A program made the position numbers and the translations under genes. The notes beneath the pieces were generated by a model. It saw only the letters and a list, made by a program, of their open reading frames with translations. It had not been told where the DNA came from and did no database searches. Of a stretch of DNA of 64,000 bases, positions 35,550 through 50,469 are shown piece by piece. Positions within the stretch are counted from its first letter, which is position 1; every line of letters starts with the position of its first letter. Source of the stretch: Paramacrobiotus metropolitanus (Eukaryota > Tardigrada > Eutardigrada > Parachela > Macrobiotidae); the NCBI RefSeq assembly GCF_019649055.1, contig NW_026570270.1:248001-312000 (forward strand), read 5' to 3'.

Positions 35550-38500
35550 ATGGATTTAGAGATCATTCATCAAGAAAATTATGGCAGCACCTGCGTGTAT
35601 GATTATAGGAGCACTGGTGATTATGTTGGCAGAGGCGCATTCGGAGTTGTATACCGAGCGGCAATCATGGATCGGGGCAATTTCTCCGGAGATCCGACTG
35701 TGGCAATCAAAGCAATTCAAAGATTTCGAGCTCGGGACGTGCTCGTCCACGTGGGAAAAAAGCCTAACGAGACTGAAAAGTCTCTTAGCCATCAACGACA
35801 GGAACGTGGTGGCTTACCATAAAATTACTGTCACTAAATCATTGGGAAGAACTTCAGTTGAGCTGATGATGGACTACCACTCTGGTAATTGGGAAACATA
35901 TTTATTCACAATCCTCATTTTCCAGCTAGAAATTTCTACAGTCAGCTACTCTAGGTGCAAAACGTATGTGCCCACGTTTGAAAAATGACAATACATAATG
36001 ATGTTCAAGTTCACCCGAGCATTACCCGGTTCGATTTCGTAAAAAGGCATTCAAGGATTAGATGTGCCGAGCACCGTCAAAATACGGAGCCAGGACGGAT
36101 GCGTTTTAATTGTAACAATTCCGTTGTAATTTTACGTAGTCTACGTACTCCAGACGCACCAATTAACGTCAAACATTGCGCGATAACTCTACTAAACATA
36201 CTGTCACCGTCACGTCTCGGGTCTGCACAACACACGTCAAAAAAGTGCTACCTGGCGAACCGGGTTAGCATGTCTTAATGAACAGTGGTACATGACTACG
36301 AGTACTATATGTATCATATTATATAATGTATGTATTGTATTTGATAGGTACCTCTGTAGTTCGCATTAGTACGCATTAGTGAGTCAGTAACCACTAATAT
36401 ACCAAGGACGAGCGTTTGTGATCCTAAATCAAATGTGTGCGAGAAAACACAATGTAGTATTGCTTTACGTAAAGTAAAAACAGCGTTTCACTTTTACCGT
36501 TAGCAACCATTTAATTCTGTCGCGTTTTACTAGCCCCGGATTGGTATTTTAGAACGGGTCACAATAAGTTCATAACGGCACGAAATGGGTTTATACTCTC
36601 TGTTCCGTACCGGGTTCTAAATCGGGAAGGATCACCAAGTAGTAAAATACGGTATACATACGGCCTGCTACAGTGTAAGCGTTCTGAAAGTTAACTGAGT
36701 CATATTGCTTTTTGTTCGCACAAGTAAAGGATAGATCAAGGAGGAATAACTGGAAAAGCATATATCTTTCAGGTGGTGATCTTGCGGATCATTTAAAAAA
36801 GATCATCGATAATAAAGAAATGCTGGATCGAGTTACTGCTGTTCTTTACGCAACGGATATTGCACAGGGACTAAGTTTTCTTCACCACCGTAGCATCATC
36901 CACGGTTACCTAAAGCCAGTAAATATTCTCATCAAGGATTAGAAAACGGCCAGACCAGGCTGTTGATCAGTGACCTCGATGACCTCGTGCAAATGGAGTG
37001 CAGTGTCACACGCACTGGAGATATTACGCATCTTCGCGGCACACTGCGTTTCATGTCTCCGGAGATGCTGAAGAAGTTTTCCGGAACATCAGCAGAACCG
37101 GAGAACCCAGTGCGCAAAACGGACATCTGGAGCTTGGGCTGCATTATGCTGGAATTAGCGGGTTGCATTCTAGGCAGCGATAAGAAATGGCTGAGGAAAA
37201 ATAAATTCCAGAAACTGGAAGCCGGAAATAAGATTAGTGATCCGGTTTTTGTAAAATCGGTCATTGATGGATACGTGCCATATCTAGTAGATCGGGATTC
37301 GCTGCCGACGGTGTTGGTCACTTGTATCGAACGGTGCTTATGCATGTCCAGCGGGAAACGATTATCTGCAGATGAGTTGCTTAGAAAACTCATGGAAGAA
37401 CACCCGTCAAAAATTGCCAAATCTATAAAAAAGGTTAAACAACGAAATCAGAACAAAGGGCCCTCACACAGCGGTGCTCATGTAACAAGTGGTTACCGTC
37501 GCGCTCTTTTAAAAGTGGTATCCCAACAAACCTTAGGGACATTTGAAGTGCCACGTTGGTCTGTCGCTTTGCAAAGTAAGGCACTGGCGCGAAGCGCTGT
37601 GTAGCCAGGTAGAGCATTAACGCGAAACCGTTAAACTTTGCTGTTTCTTCCTTGCAGAAGATGTTTGTCTCGGCACTGGCCAATATGGAAATGTTTGCCT
37701 AGGATGGTTACAATCCGCGAATTCTCAACAGCAACAACGCGTAGCAGTGAAAATGTTGTTGGACGAATCCCGCGACCATCAAGGTGTTGCCTCTTTTCTA
37801 GCGGAAATGACGATTTTGATGACCATTGAAAAACATCCAAATATTATTGATTTAAAAGGCATCGTTTTTACACGTATGTATTATGTTTGTATTGTCTCAA
37901 CTATATTTTGCTAACCGTAAGTATTAAATAAATAATAACAGTACATTTGCAATATTTGAAATATATAATAGATCACAGTGGGCTTCTTTTATTGGGCGAA
38001 AAGCCATCAAAAAACAAAGGTGCAATCGCGTAATACTATTTGAAATTTAAACTTTTGTTTTTAAAAATTAAGATTCAAATTTAAATTTTTGTTTTGACTA
38101 TACGGTACGTTCTATACTATTCTAAGCTCTGTATCTATCTACAAAGAATATAATATACGGTACGTTCTATACTCTTCCATTCCATAAGTACGTTCTATAC
38201 TATTCCATAATCGTTTCCCTGCTTTTTGTTCATCAGAACCTCCTACGTTTAAGTCAGTGATCTGACAGTTTGTACGTCGTACTATCTTTTCCGGAGCGGA
38301 CTGACACCAGTTGGCAGTCGGTTAAAACTAGAATAAATACAAAGACTAGTCTTTGTACACTATCTAGTTTACGGCTTGTTTTCGTCAGGTCTATGGAAAG
38401 TCTGTAACCAAAATGTTACACGATTCTGATTCGCACATTTTAGGGGGGTGGTTTAGCACAGCACAAGCATCAAGTTACACAAAGGAAGATACTGTAAGGA

Positions 38501-40118
38501 AGATACAAAGGAAGATACTGGGACTATCAATAAACTACGTTCCCGAAAATTCGTTCTGTACGTAGTTTGTGTATGGTCCCTAACTATACCGTTAATTACA
38601 AATTTGTTTTAATTACAAATTTGTTTTTTTATAATTTGTTTTTTTTATTTTGTTTTATAACGTTTTTAACTGTGATGTTTATAATTCTTCCTGCTAACTA
38701 AACCAATAAAAGAAACAGATTACAAATTTATAGTACACGAATAATACGTCCGCGACGGAATGTTTTCGCTGACTGCGAAGCAGCCAAGAAAACGCCACTT
38801 CGTGTTTTTTTATTAATTTCTGTTTGCTTCTAGAAGGATTTATGATACTGTTAGAATATTGTGAGCAAGGCTCGTTGGATGCGTATCTCAGAAGGATAAA
38901 ATTCGACGTTTGCAAGGAGTCGTCGACAGGGCATTTTATATTCGAACTGACAGATTTCGCTCATCAGATCAGCCGTGGGAATCGGTGGGATGGAATATTT
39001 ATCTGCAAATAATGTGTTGCATTGCGATTTAGCAGCCAGGAATATTTTGTTAACAAGCCAAATGCAAATAAAAGTTGCCGATTTTGGAATGGCAAAACAG
39101 CAGGAACGGTTTGAGCTCCATAGAAATAAGGTCTGCAATTACGACCTTACATTCCTTAAGGGATTTGGCCCGGTACCAAATTCGTGTACTTCCTTGGACT
39201 CCCAAACATGCATTAGCGTTGTTTTATGATATTTTGTAGCCAAAGGATTTGTATTACTGTTTGCGAGCGCAACATCCGGTTGGAAAGTTATGGGTGAATC
39301 ACGTTTAAATGCATTCAGGTGTACCAAAAATCACATTATAAACCGTTTTTCCAAATATTTCGAAAGTTCCCGTGGAATGTACACGAATTTGGTCCTATCA
39401 CTCCTATGTACCGGACCAAATCGCTAAAAGAAACCGACCATACTTCCCAGTTATATATAGTTATTTTGACTTTTTCATAGTATCCCAGTATTCTGCCTTT
39501 CTATTGGATGGCGCCTGAGACGCTGGATGAAGACGATCGAATGTTTCGGAGCAAAGTGATGTATGGTCGTTCGGCGTGGTGCTTTGGGAAATATTTTCTT
39601 TGGGTGATTCTCCGTACTCCGTTGAATTTCCCAATGGAGTTTTTTATGGCCATTTTCGGAGTTTTCTTCAGCAAGGTCATCGGCTGCAAATACCACTTTT
39701 ATGTCGGAATAAGACGTAAGCCTGATTTTGTTCGAATTCAGAATTTTACCCTACTGTTTTATTATGTTTTTATCTTATCATTTACCCTTGTAACTTTTTA
39801 AAAACGGATTTTAGTGGTTCAACGAAAGCACAAAAGAATGCAGATATTTCACTTGGTTCCTTTTTGATGCGCGTTAGCGCGTGTTAGGATGTGGTGCATC
39901 ATTGTACTCCTTTTAGTGCTACACTGATGTCCGCATGTTGGCACATGGAACCCACAAACAGGCTTACGTTTGGTGAACTCCGAGAACAACTTGAAGCTAT
40001 TCAGGATGAACACATACTGCTGATTGGACGAGCGGGTCTGCCATTGTTACCGAGGAACCTGCCGCTCTCACGTCTTGATGCGCAACGTCTTCCCAACCCA
40101 TATCTGGAAGTGCTTTAG
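35550..40118 (+). pseudogene. Tandem Ser/Thr-like plus tyrosine kinase gene, copy 1, decayed
   Basis: This copy mirrors the minus-strand copy at 44698-48315. Exon 1 (35550-35900) encodes the glycine loop (GRGAFGVVYRA) and the VAIK lysine, then loses frame near 35720. The region 36765-37600 holds the first C-lobe: IIHGYLKPVNIL, in which Tyr replaces the catalytic Asp, then a lost base near 36940, SDLDDLVQM in place of DFG, and SPEMLKKFSG. The second, tyrosine-type kinase runs from about 37660 (TGQYGNVCLGW, VAVKMLLDESRDH), through 38830-39110 (frame change before [29 protein letters not shown]), 39508-39715 (MAPETLDED, frame lost) and 39891-40118 (LMSACWHMEPTNRLTFGELRE, ending PNPYLEVL). A 520-bp repeat lies in the intron at 38287-38806. 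Several indels and the lost catalytic Asp make it a pseudogene. The family is discussed under copy 2. Confidence 0.8.
38287..38806 (+). repeat. Dispersed repeat, copy 1 (inverted partner at 52357-52752)
   Basis: It begins ccggagcggactgacaccag and ends gccacttcgtg. It matches the reverse complement of 52357-52752 over most of its length, with about 120 extra AT-rich bases and a duplicated aaggaagatac block. It contains a perfect palindrome (tacaaagactagtctttgta). No terminal inverted repeats or coding frame were seen, so the class is unknown. Confidence 0.75.
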
Positions 40119-41690
40119 CTGGATTTCGAAAGTACTGTATAGTAGAGTTAGGCCAATGGCTGTTGATTTGTTTAGTTAGGTAAAGACATCGCTGTCATTC
40201 TCATTCCAGATCGGCCCTATTTGCGAAACAACTTCTTCAGTTACTGTACGAGTACGTTACCTTTTTAGCTGTGGTGCTGCTAATACGGTACAATAGCGAA
40301 AAGCACCCTGCGTGCGTTGTGTCGTTTTTATACAGAAGTGCATGATTTTGGTTATGTTTACAGTTTACCTTCGTATATTATTTGTTTACCTAAGTATATT
40401 GTTTTATTTAACTCAGAAAGCCGCTCCACCTGTTTTCTTATTCAACGTCGAAGTCTCGAGATTCAACGTGGTAATGCTCAAAGTGTTTTGGGAACTGTTC
40501 CGTCCCATGCTAATTGGATCTTTTATTTAGATCATGCACACGTAAGGCGTTGTCGCTTGTCTAACATACTGATTAAAGTTAATAAACATTCCAGTTAATA
40601 ACAGCTAACAAGGGTTGCCATAATATGTTTATCCATTTAGGAATTGCACTAGAGTGATATTAATAACTAGAAGTTCGGGCACAGTACTGCTAATATAGAT
40701 ATCATGTTGCACTACATATTACAGCATACAGAATCAACCAACGCAGACAAATTGCAAGTGTTTTGAAAACGAGAAGCGGCACTTTCAATCGCATGCAAAT
40801 TCAGGAAATGACAGGAATTGGTAACGGCAATTAACCAGTGACGTTAGCCGACACCAAAGGTTATTTCCGCAAAAACAAACGGCGAACATGATCAACAGAA
40901 GTTAGCACTCCTCAGACGAATCCTACGTAAACTGCACCTCCGCGAGCAGCATATCCTAGTAATGCCTTGGTGGTGACGTCAAACGAGACACTGAATACCT
41001 AGAAATTAAGCATAGGTAAAATTATCTATTTCTCGAAAACTGTTGCCGATGTCGAACAGTGTCGCTTTTGCTGTTCATATCCCGTGAAAGTCGGTTGAAA
41101 TATGAGAAGGAAGCGTTCATTCCGCCCAAGAGAGATAGAGAGAGACCGCGGTCGGTATTTTCCATGTGGACTTTAATTACTGCTCGGCATGACATCAGCA
41201 TTGTTTTTCCGTCACACCAATCGATAGTTTTGGGGAAATCAGTAATACTATTAAACATGTATACTAGGAAAATGCACTACTGCGTGCATTGGTAGGCCGG
41301 AGCGCAGCGTTAAGAATTGTGGAGAGTTTGTCAACGCATACAGACAACAGAGCATATGATCTATCGATGCGTTTTTGTTAACGGGCCAAAGCTCCCATAT
41401 GATATGACTTAATTATGACATTTTCAAAAGTTTATTTTATCCAGTTAAACTTTCTTTTTGCTTGACCCATTGAAGCGGTTGGAAAGGTTTCATATTTTTA
41501 TTACTGGTTGCACGCACATCCTTCCTGAGACTCTGAGTCCTGTGGCGCGTTACATAATAACTGTTGACCACACGACTTTCTAGCGGACTTGTGTTCACTG
41601 CCGTGTAGCCATCAAGGCAAAATTGAAATTTTAAAAACTCGAAATTATTCAACTTTCTATACATGGATGACCAACCGATCTTTCACGTAT
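40119..41690. other. Spacer with third copy of the unknown decayed repeat
   Basis: 40790-41170 is related to 29900-30310; both read LTFTGYEQQ or PTFTGYEQQ, then CSTS and TVF, on the minus strand. No gene is supported elsewhere in this spacer. Confidence 0.45.
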
Positions 41691-41749
41691 GCAAATATCA
41701 GTCATTTCGAGTGCACTTCGGCATTGCACCCAGTCCAGTTCCGGGCAGT

Positions 41750-42290
41750 TCTGGTTAATGGTACTGGTAGTGGTTGTGGTTGGTTCTGGTAAGATTAGTG
41801 GTACTGGTGATGGTAAAGGTACTGGCAGTGGTTATGCTAGTGGTGGGGTAACTACACAGTTTTCTTACTTCTCCGTATTCGAGTTTCTAATGTGTTTTAT
41901 GTTTTCCTAAGCTTACTTGTGAAGTCTTATGTTTTTTCTCAGGTTTTCTATGTTTAACTGTTAAATTCTTAGGCTTTCCTGCTGTTTTAATTTTCTCAAA
42001 TTCAACCGTTTTCTTGCGACTTAGAAGCTTCAGGTGTAGTTTTCCTGGTACGCACCGAAACACAAAAAAAACACGAAAATAACTTCAATAACAAAGAAAA
42101 TCGACAAAGCTGACAAGCCTATGAAGCCCTAGCAAACTGAGAAACCCCATGTAATCTAAGACATCGTAAAAAAACAAATGAGAAACTAAGAATCCTAGCA
42201 AAACCTAGCAATCTAAGTAAACTGTGTAGGTACAGTACCACCGTCATAATCACTACCAGTCCCTTTACCACCAGCACCACCTTCCAAAGC
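41750..42290. repeat. Foldback repeat with GGTACTGGT-type minisatellite arms
   Basis: The left arm (about 41755-41860) is built of ggtactggt and ggtagtggt units and runs into actacacagttttctta. The right arm (about 42205-42290) is its imperfect complement (aaactgtgtaggtacagtaccacc). The inner parts, about 41870-42000 and 42110-42200, also pair loosely (taggttttctta-like against taagaatcctag-like). This is probably an old foldback element. Confidence 0.55.
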
Positions 42291-42589
42291 GCAGCACGAA
42301 TGTTTGCAACTTTGCGGCGGTTAGTGTCCGAGACATTGTGCGCTGTACTTGCGCTGTACAAGTTAGCATTGTTTGTCTCCTGAAATTTTTTAACCACTTG
42401 TCGACGTGTGTCTGTTTTTTGCCTGTATGACCTTATTTTTTTGCACTTTTGTTTCGCTCCCTACTCATTGAGCGTTGTTGCCTAACGTCTTCGGGATTGC
42501 TGGGAATCGGTATGTTGATTTACTACGTCCCCGCACCTTGTATGGGAACGCTAATGAGGAAGTTGCGGGATAAGGAAGGGAGGACGTAA

Positions 42590-42685
42590 TAAGGAAGATG
42601 CGGAATAAGGCAGTGATGACGTAATAAGGAAGTGACCTGCCACTTCCGTAACAGACAGACGGACGGACAGACAGACAGATTCCCA
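42590..42685. repeat. Short repeats: aataaggaag units and (CAGA)n
   Basis: Three imperfect copies of gacgtaataaggaag and a short cagacagacggacgg run are present. No gene is seen. Confidence 0.6.
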
Positions 42686-42889
42686 GTTTTGTTGAATTAG
42701 AGGACCTTCGCCGCGCTCCGGTTGATTATTGACAATCGCTGTACTCTCAGCATAAGTTAATAACAAATGTTACCAGAAAGCTTAAAACGTTTGCACAATC
42801 AGAGTACAGAGCTTGCGAAAGTCAAGTCGTTTGCGCCAAATAATACTGTACTAGCAACAGAAAACAGCAAGTCGAAATAACAAGACTAA

Positions 42890-43640
42890 TGAGGCATTCC
42901 GATTTTTTCGGGTTTGTAGCCTAGCGGGGTGGGCTGTGGCAACTTTTTCATCACCGGTGCCATCTTGACTAATTACCCGATTCGATGAAGCGACTCATAC
43001 GCGGTACGACCTATAAACCGGAGAAGTTTTTATGATCAGGCGCGCTAACAATTGTAATCATGTACTTTTTACCGTTCTTTTTGGTGTTAATATATTAGTA
43101 TATTACTATCGAGACTAAATACGTACAGTAGTTTTTTCCAGCAACGCTGTTGCGAAAACTTCTATATATCTGGTGAATATCTTCGAATACACGCATAAAA
43201 AAGTTCTTCTGTTCAATATAATGAACGACGCTTATGAGACGGCCATAACAAGGCAAACAAAAGTAGGGAAGTTTTAAATTATTTATAGCACAAAGCTCTA
43301 GGAGCGAATCATTTTTTGCCGATACCGACCAACATGGATCCAGAACTGAGTGAACCATATCATGTGTGATATCCTTGATTTTGTAAACGTATTCATGATC
43401 CCCAAACGGCGATCGGAAGTTTCAAGCAATATTATAGTTGAGGGTCGCACCGCTCGACAACGAGCGTTGAAGAGAAAATTCCGTATGGCGAATATGGTGT
43501 TCGCCGTGTTTGCCTGGAATACAGTACTTTGTGTATGTGCGCGGTACCTGTCGCGGTTGCGATCGTCCCAGATGCCTTCTTCAATGCACCCATGGTTGTA
43601 CTCTGGATATCTGCGGTGACGTGTTAGGATATACGTTTAA
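42890..43640 (+). pseudogene. Broken paralogue of the 27243 receptor
   Basis: 42893-43000 aligns with the amino end and TM1 of the intact receptor (gaggcattccgattttttcg; then GNFFITGAILTN against GNFVTTVAILAN), with stops. 43400-43620 aligns with its third loop and TM6 (RMANMVFAVFAWNT against RTANMVFVAFLWNS). TM2-TM5 are missing; in their place sits a copy of the short MNDxY module (43221). This is a decayed duplicate receptor. Confidence 0.75.
43180..43345 (+). repeat. Copy 2 of the MNDxY module
   Basis: From 43221 it reads MNDAYETAITRQTKVG and stops soon after. See copy 1 at 28340. Confidence 0.55.
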
Positions 43641-43829
43641 TCCGGTAAGGGAACAGTCGGTTTAAAATTTCTGGTCGACGTGGTCGTTATACGTAGGTAA
43701 ATATCACTCAATCATTGTATGGCCTTGTATATCCTACATATTTTGCTTCTACTATTTGAAGTCTGCATAATACGAGTACCATTAGAACGAAATCGTAAAT
43801 CGCTGCGTGTAACCGTTTTTTAGGTAATC

Positions 43830-43960
43830 TGCTACGCGATGAATTATCAATACAAAACAGCCATAATCCGACAAATCGAGTCTGGATTTGCCGGATTGTC
43901 GGAGTGCGCTCGAAATCTCAGGGAAATGAGTCAAACCATATTTTCAGGTTCTGGACACTA
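43830..43960 (+). repeat. Copy 3 of the MNDxY module
   Basis: From 43838 it reads MNYQYKTAIIRQIESGFAGL. It has the longest open frame of the three copies, about 37 codons. Confidence 0.5.
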
Positions 43961-44269
43961 GCCACTAGAGTAGTCACTTTTGGTTTTTCCAGCTCTTTGT
44001 GCATGCCGCACTAAGACAGTTACAGTTTAAAAATGAAAAATTAGACGTAATTAAGTGTTCAGTTTGTACAGATGTGCTACCAATCTTCGCACAACATTAG
44101 AAAGCAAAATAAAGGCATTCAAAAGGTTTTGGTGCGGAGCTACTTTTCTGTTAAGTTTTATTTGGCAGCGTTAAACTTGTGTTAACTAGCAAAATGAAAA
44201 ATCAACGATTAATTTCAGAATGTCATAAGCTTTACTTACATTGAAGTTGCCCAGATGTTTGTTCACGTA

Positions 44270-44317
44270 GACGTCGTACTGACGTCGTATTGATAAATAC
44301 GACGTCAGTACGACGTC
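44270..44317. repeat. Perfect 22-bp-arm palindrome of GACGTC motifs
   Basis: The arms 44270-44291 and 44296-44317 are exact complements with loop gata. Each arm holds two gacgtc(g) units, which are CRE-like hexamers by sequence. Confidence 0.9.
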
Positions 44318-44697
44318 CACGCAAGGTTGTTTTCAAGTTATTTGCAGAGTGATAATTACAGATCGTGACAATAACTGCCGACATAGTTCGCGTCCGTGTG
44401 TCGCTTAATACTTTTAAATTGTCGCCTGGTTTCAAGCACAATTCTGGCGTTGCCGAAATGCGCGATATCAGTTGATACAGGGAAATGTCAAGCGGCTGCA
44501 ATTAGGAGCATGACAGCTTAGAACATGGCACAGAACAAGCGCAGAAAAACATTAGCGAACCTAACATTGCACAACTTGGATGATATGAATAACGTGCCAA
44601 CCTTTACATGCAGTACACTGCCCGTTGACGCCCATTGGTGTTAGCCGAGTACATAGTATAGCATAGAAAACCGATACAAGTTCTGGACGCTGGCGGG

Positions 44698-48315
<3,618 letters not shown>

Positions 48316-48420
48316 TTCAATAAATCAATGAAATGAACTTGTAACAGTAACGAAGTTTCCCAACCAAGCTTTTCTAGCGATACTACAAAGAAACAGAAAA
48401 TCCATGTACAGGAAGACCTT

Positions 48421-48484
48421 CACATGCAGTAACTGCAATGTTTTGTTAACTTCACATGCAGTAACTGCAATGTTTTGTTAACTT
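48421..48484. repeat. 32-bp tandem duplication
   Basis: Two exact 32-nt copies (cacatgcagtaactgcaatg, then ttttgttaactt) lie about 105 bp upstream of kinase copy 2. Each contains the palindrome-like gcagtaactgc. Confidence 0.85.
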
Positions 48485-49151
48485 GAAATTCAAACCGTAG
48501 AGTTTGTTTTCATTTGATTCTCAGATTGCATTTGATTAAGCCGCACCCTGTTTAAACTTAAAGGTCGTCCGAAGGCGTTGTACTTGTATATCATTCAGTA
48601 GGCCAAGATAACAATTTTCGATAAGAAGTTAAACGCTGCCTCTTCTGATTTTAAGTTTGGCTGTTCATGAATATAGCTATCCGGCGACTGTAACTCTGTA
48701 ATTATCCATTTAATGGGCAATAGCCACCACAATAACAATGACTGCAGGCGCCGGTGCACCACTTAATAGTTAAAATTTAAACATTAAAAAAACAAACAAA
48801 ATCTCGATCTTCTCTTGGGTTAAAAGGTAACGTGCTCAAAACAGCCGTAGCATTTCCTTTTACAACGGCGAGACTAAAACGTTGCTTAATGAAAGCAGTA
48901 GAACGCGCTTCGAATTTTACGGCCCATGAAATGCAACAGTTCACTGAAAGCGGGGCCAAATGTAAGTAACTCGACATGACAAATTATTGGTCATAATGAT
49001 CTACATATCTCATCTTGTTTAGCCCGATTACAATCATATTTCTCCTGTCTAAATATCAGGCTAATCTGAGATCTCGGATGCGGACGTGCAGTAACTAATT
49101 ACAGATTTACAGTTAGTACTAGTATGCAGATACTACAGATATAAATATAAC
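48485..49151. other. Spacer without recognised genes
   Basis: I see no supported feature here. Short open frames lack domains. Confidence 0.35.
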
Positions 49152-49890
49152 CGAGGCATTACGAAAGCTCTAAGGCATAAAATCGAACTGGCAGCCTGTA
49201 CGATGACGTCACGGTGGAGGAGACCGATCTTGCGAACTCCATAGGCTTGCGCGCTCTTTGCGTTCCAGCAGAACGAAATTTCCTTGCGTCTAAATGGGTT
49301 TTTTTTGTTTAAAACTGAAAAACATGATGTTTCGTCACTGTCCCCGAAAATTCTAGCGGTAAAAGTTGAGTTAAAAGCAGTTTGGCCTCGCACATGGTGG
49401 ATCCAAGAGCCAAGGTACTGGTGTGTCTTCAAAGAGTGGTTAAGCTGCAACCATGGCTGTTTTCTTAATGATTAAAGTCCAGGAAACAAAGTCAAGTGAA
49501 AACATAAATTTCTGGACTCGTATTTCAGAAAGTGTTCACATACTGATAGTGACAGATAGTCAGCAACTTAGTCGGAAGACTGCAGCCGTCCACAGTAAAT
49601 CGGCACCACAAGCATAGCCACAAGTGCAGGCTTCTTCCATAGACTTCCATGTTAAATAAAAACACTCATATCGCATCTAATTTGCATCGGATCCGCGCTA
49701 ACTTAGTATCAGAAGAAACAACGAATTATTCTCTTTCTTTTGAGGTGTTCCTGGAGACTTATAAACAAAGGTACAAGGAATTCTAGAATTTCAAAGTTGA
49801 ATGTAAGTCTACGGGCGACACAGTACATCGTCTCCACTATCCTGACACCGTCGCAGTCGATTTTATGCCTGTAGCTTTCGTAATGCCTCG
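49152..49890. mobile_element. Non-autonomous DNA transposon with 7-bp target duplication
   Basis: The left end is CGAGGCATTACGAAAGCT and the right end its exact complement (49873-49890). The inverted similarity continues inward for some 35 bp (aggcataaaatcga). It is flanked by the direct repeat atataac at 49145-49151 and 49891-49897. No transposase frame is visible. The superfamily is uncertain; a 7-8 bp duplication is compatible with hAT-like elements. Confidence 0.8.
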
Positions 49891-50051
49891 ATATAACGTA
49901 ATGGTATTTACGGTCAGAATACGCTTGTTAGTGGCTGTTATTTGTGCAGTGTTAATGCTTCGTTTTGTTATTTGAATACGATACGAATATACTTATGCGT
50001 TATCTGACTATACGTATTCCACACAAAGATGACGAAAGACCGTAAAATTAT

Positions 50052-50203
50052 ATTAACGTTTCGCGATCTTCAGACCAGAACAGTTTGCCGTAAATGGGGT
50101 TGCTCAGCAGAGGTGGTAAAGTGCAGACCGATGTCCGAACTTGGCAACTGAAGGGCCAAGCTGGTCAGTCTACCGCTTGTGTAACCGTCCGCGACCAGAC
50201 CCC
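50052..50203 (+). repeat. Module A, first copy
   Basis: It begins attaacgtttcgcgatcttc and ends cgcgaccagacccc, and is almost identical to 50469-50620. Confidence 0.85.
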
Positions 50204-50295
50204 TTTATTGATAAACCGGATAAATGATAAACCATAGACAATATGATGATAAACGATAAACAGTGTGATAGAAAGAGAAGGGTGTGGAGGGCGGG

Positions 50296-50469
50296 TTTTT
50301 TTCGCTTTCGACGGCAAATTCTTTTCAAACTATTCCGAAATTAAATAAAATACATATCAACTTATATAATTAAGCTTAATATGCCACGTCCATCGGAAGT
50401 TCTGCATAGCAACACGGTAAACTTCCGATCGCACGTTAACGACAGTTATTGCTGTAGCAATAACTGACA
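50296..50469 (+). repeat. Module B, first copy
   Basis: It begins ttttttcgctttcgacggc and ends in a perfect 24-nt hairpin (50443-50466, arms cagttattgct and agcaataactg). A second inverted repeat (atcggaagtt ... aacttccgat) lies just before. It is almost identical to 53549-53721. Confidence 0.85.
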
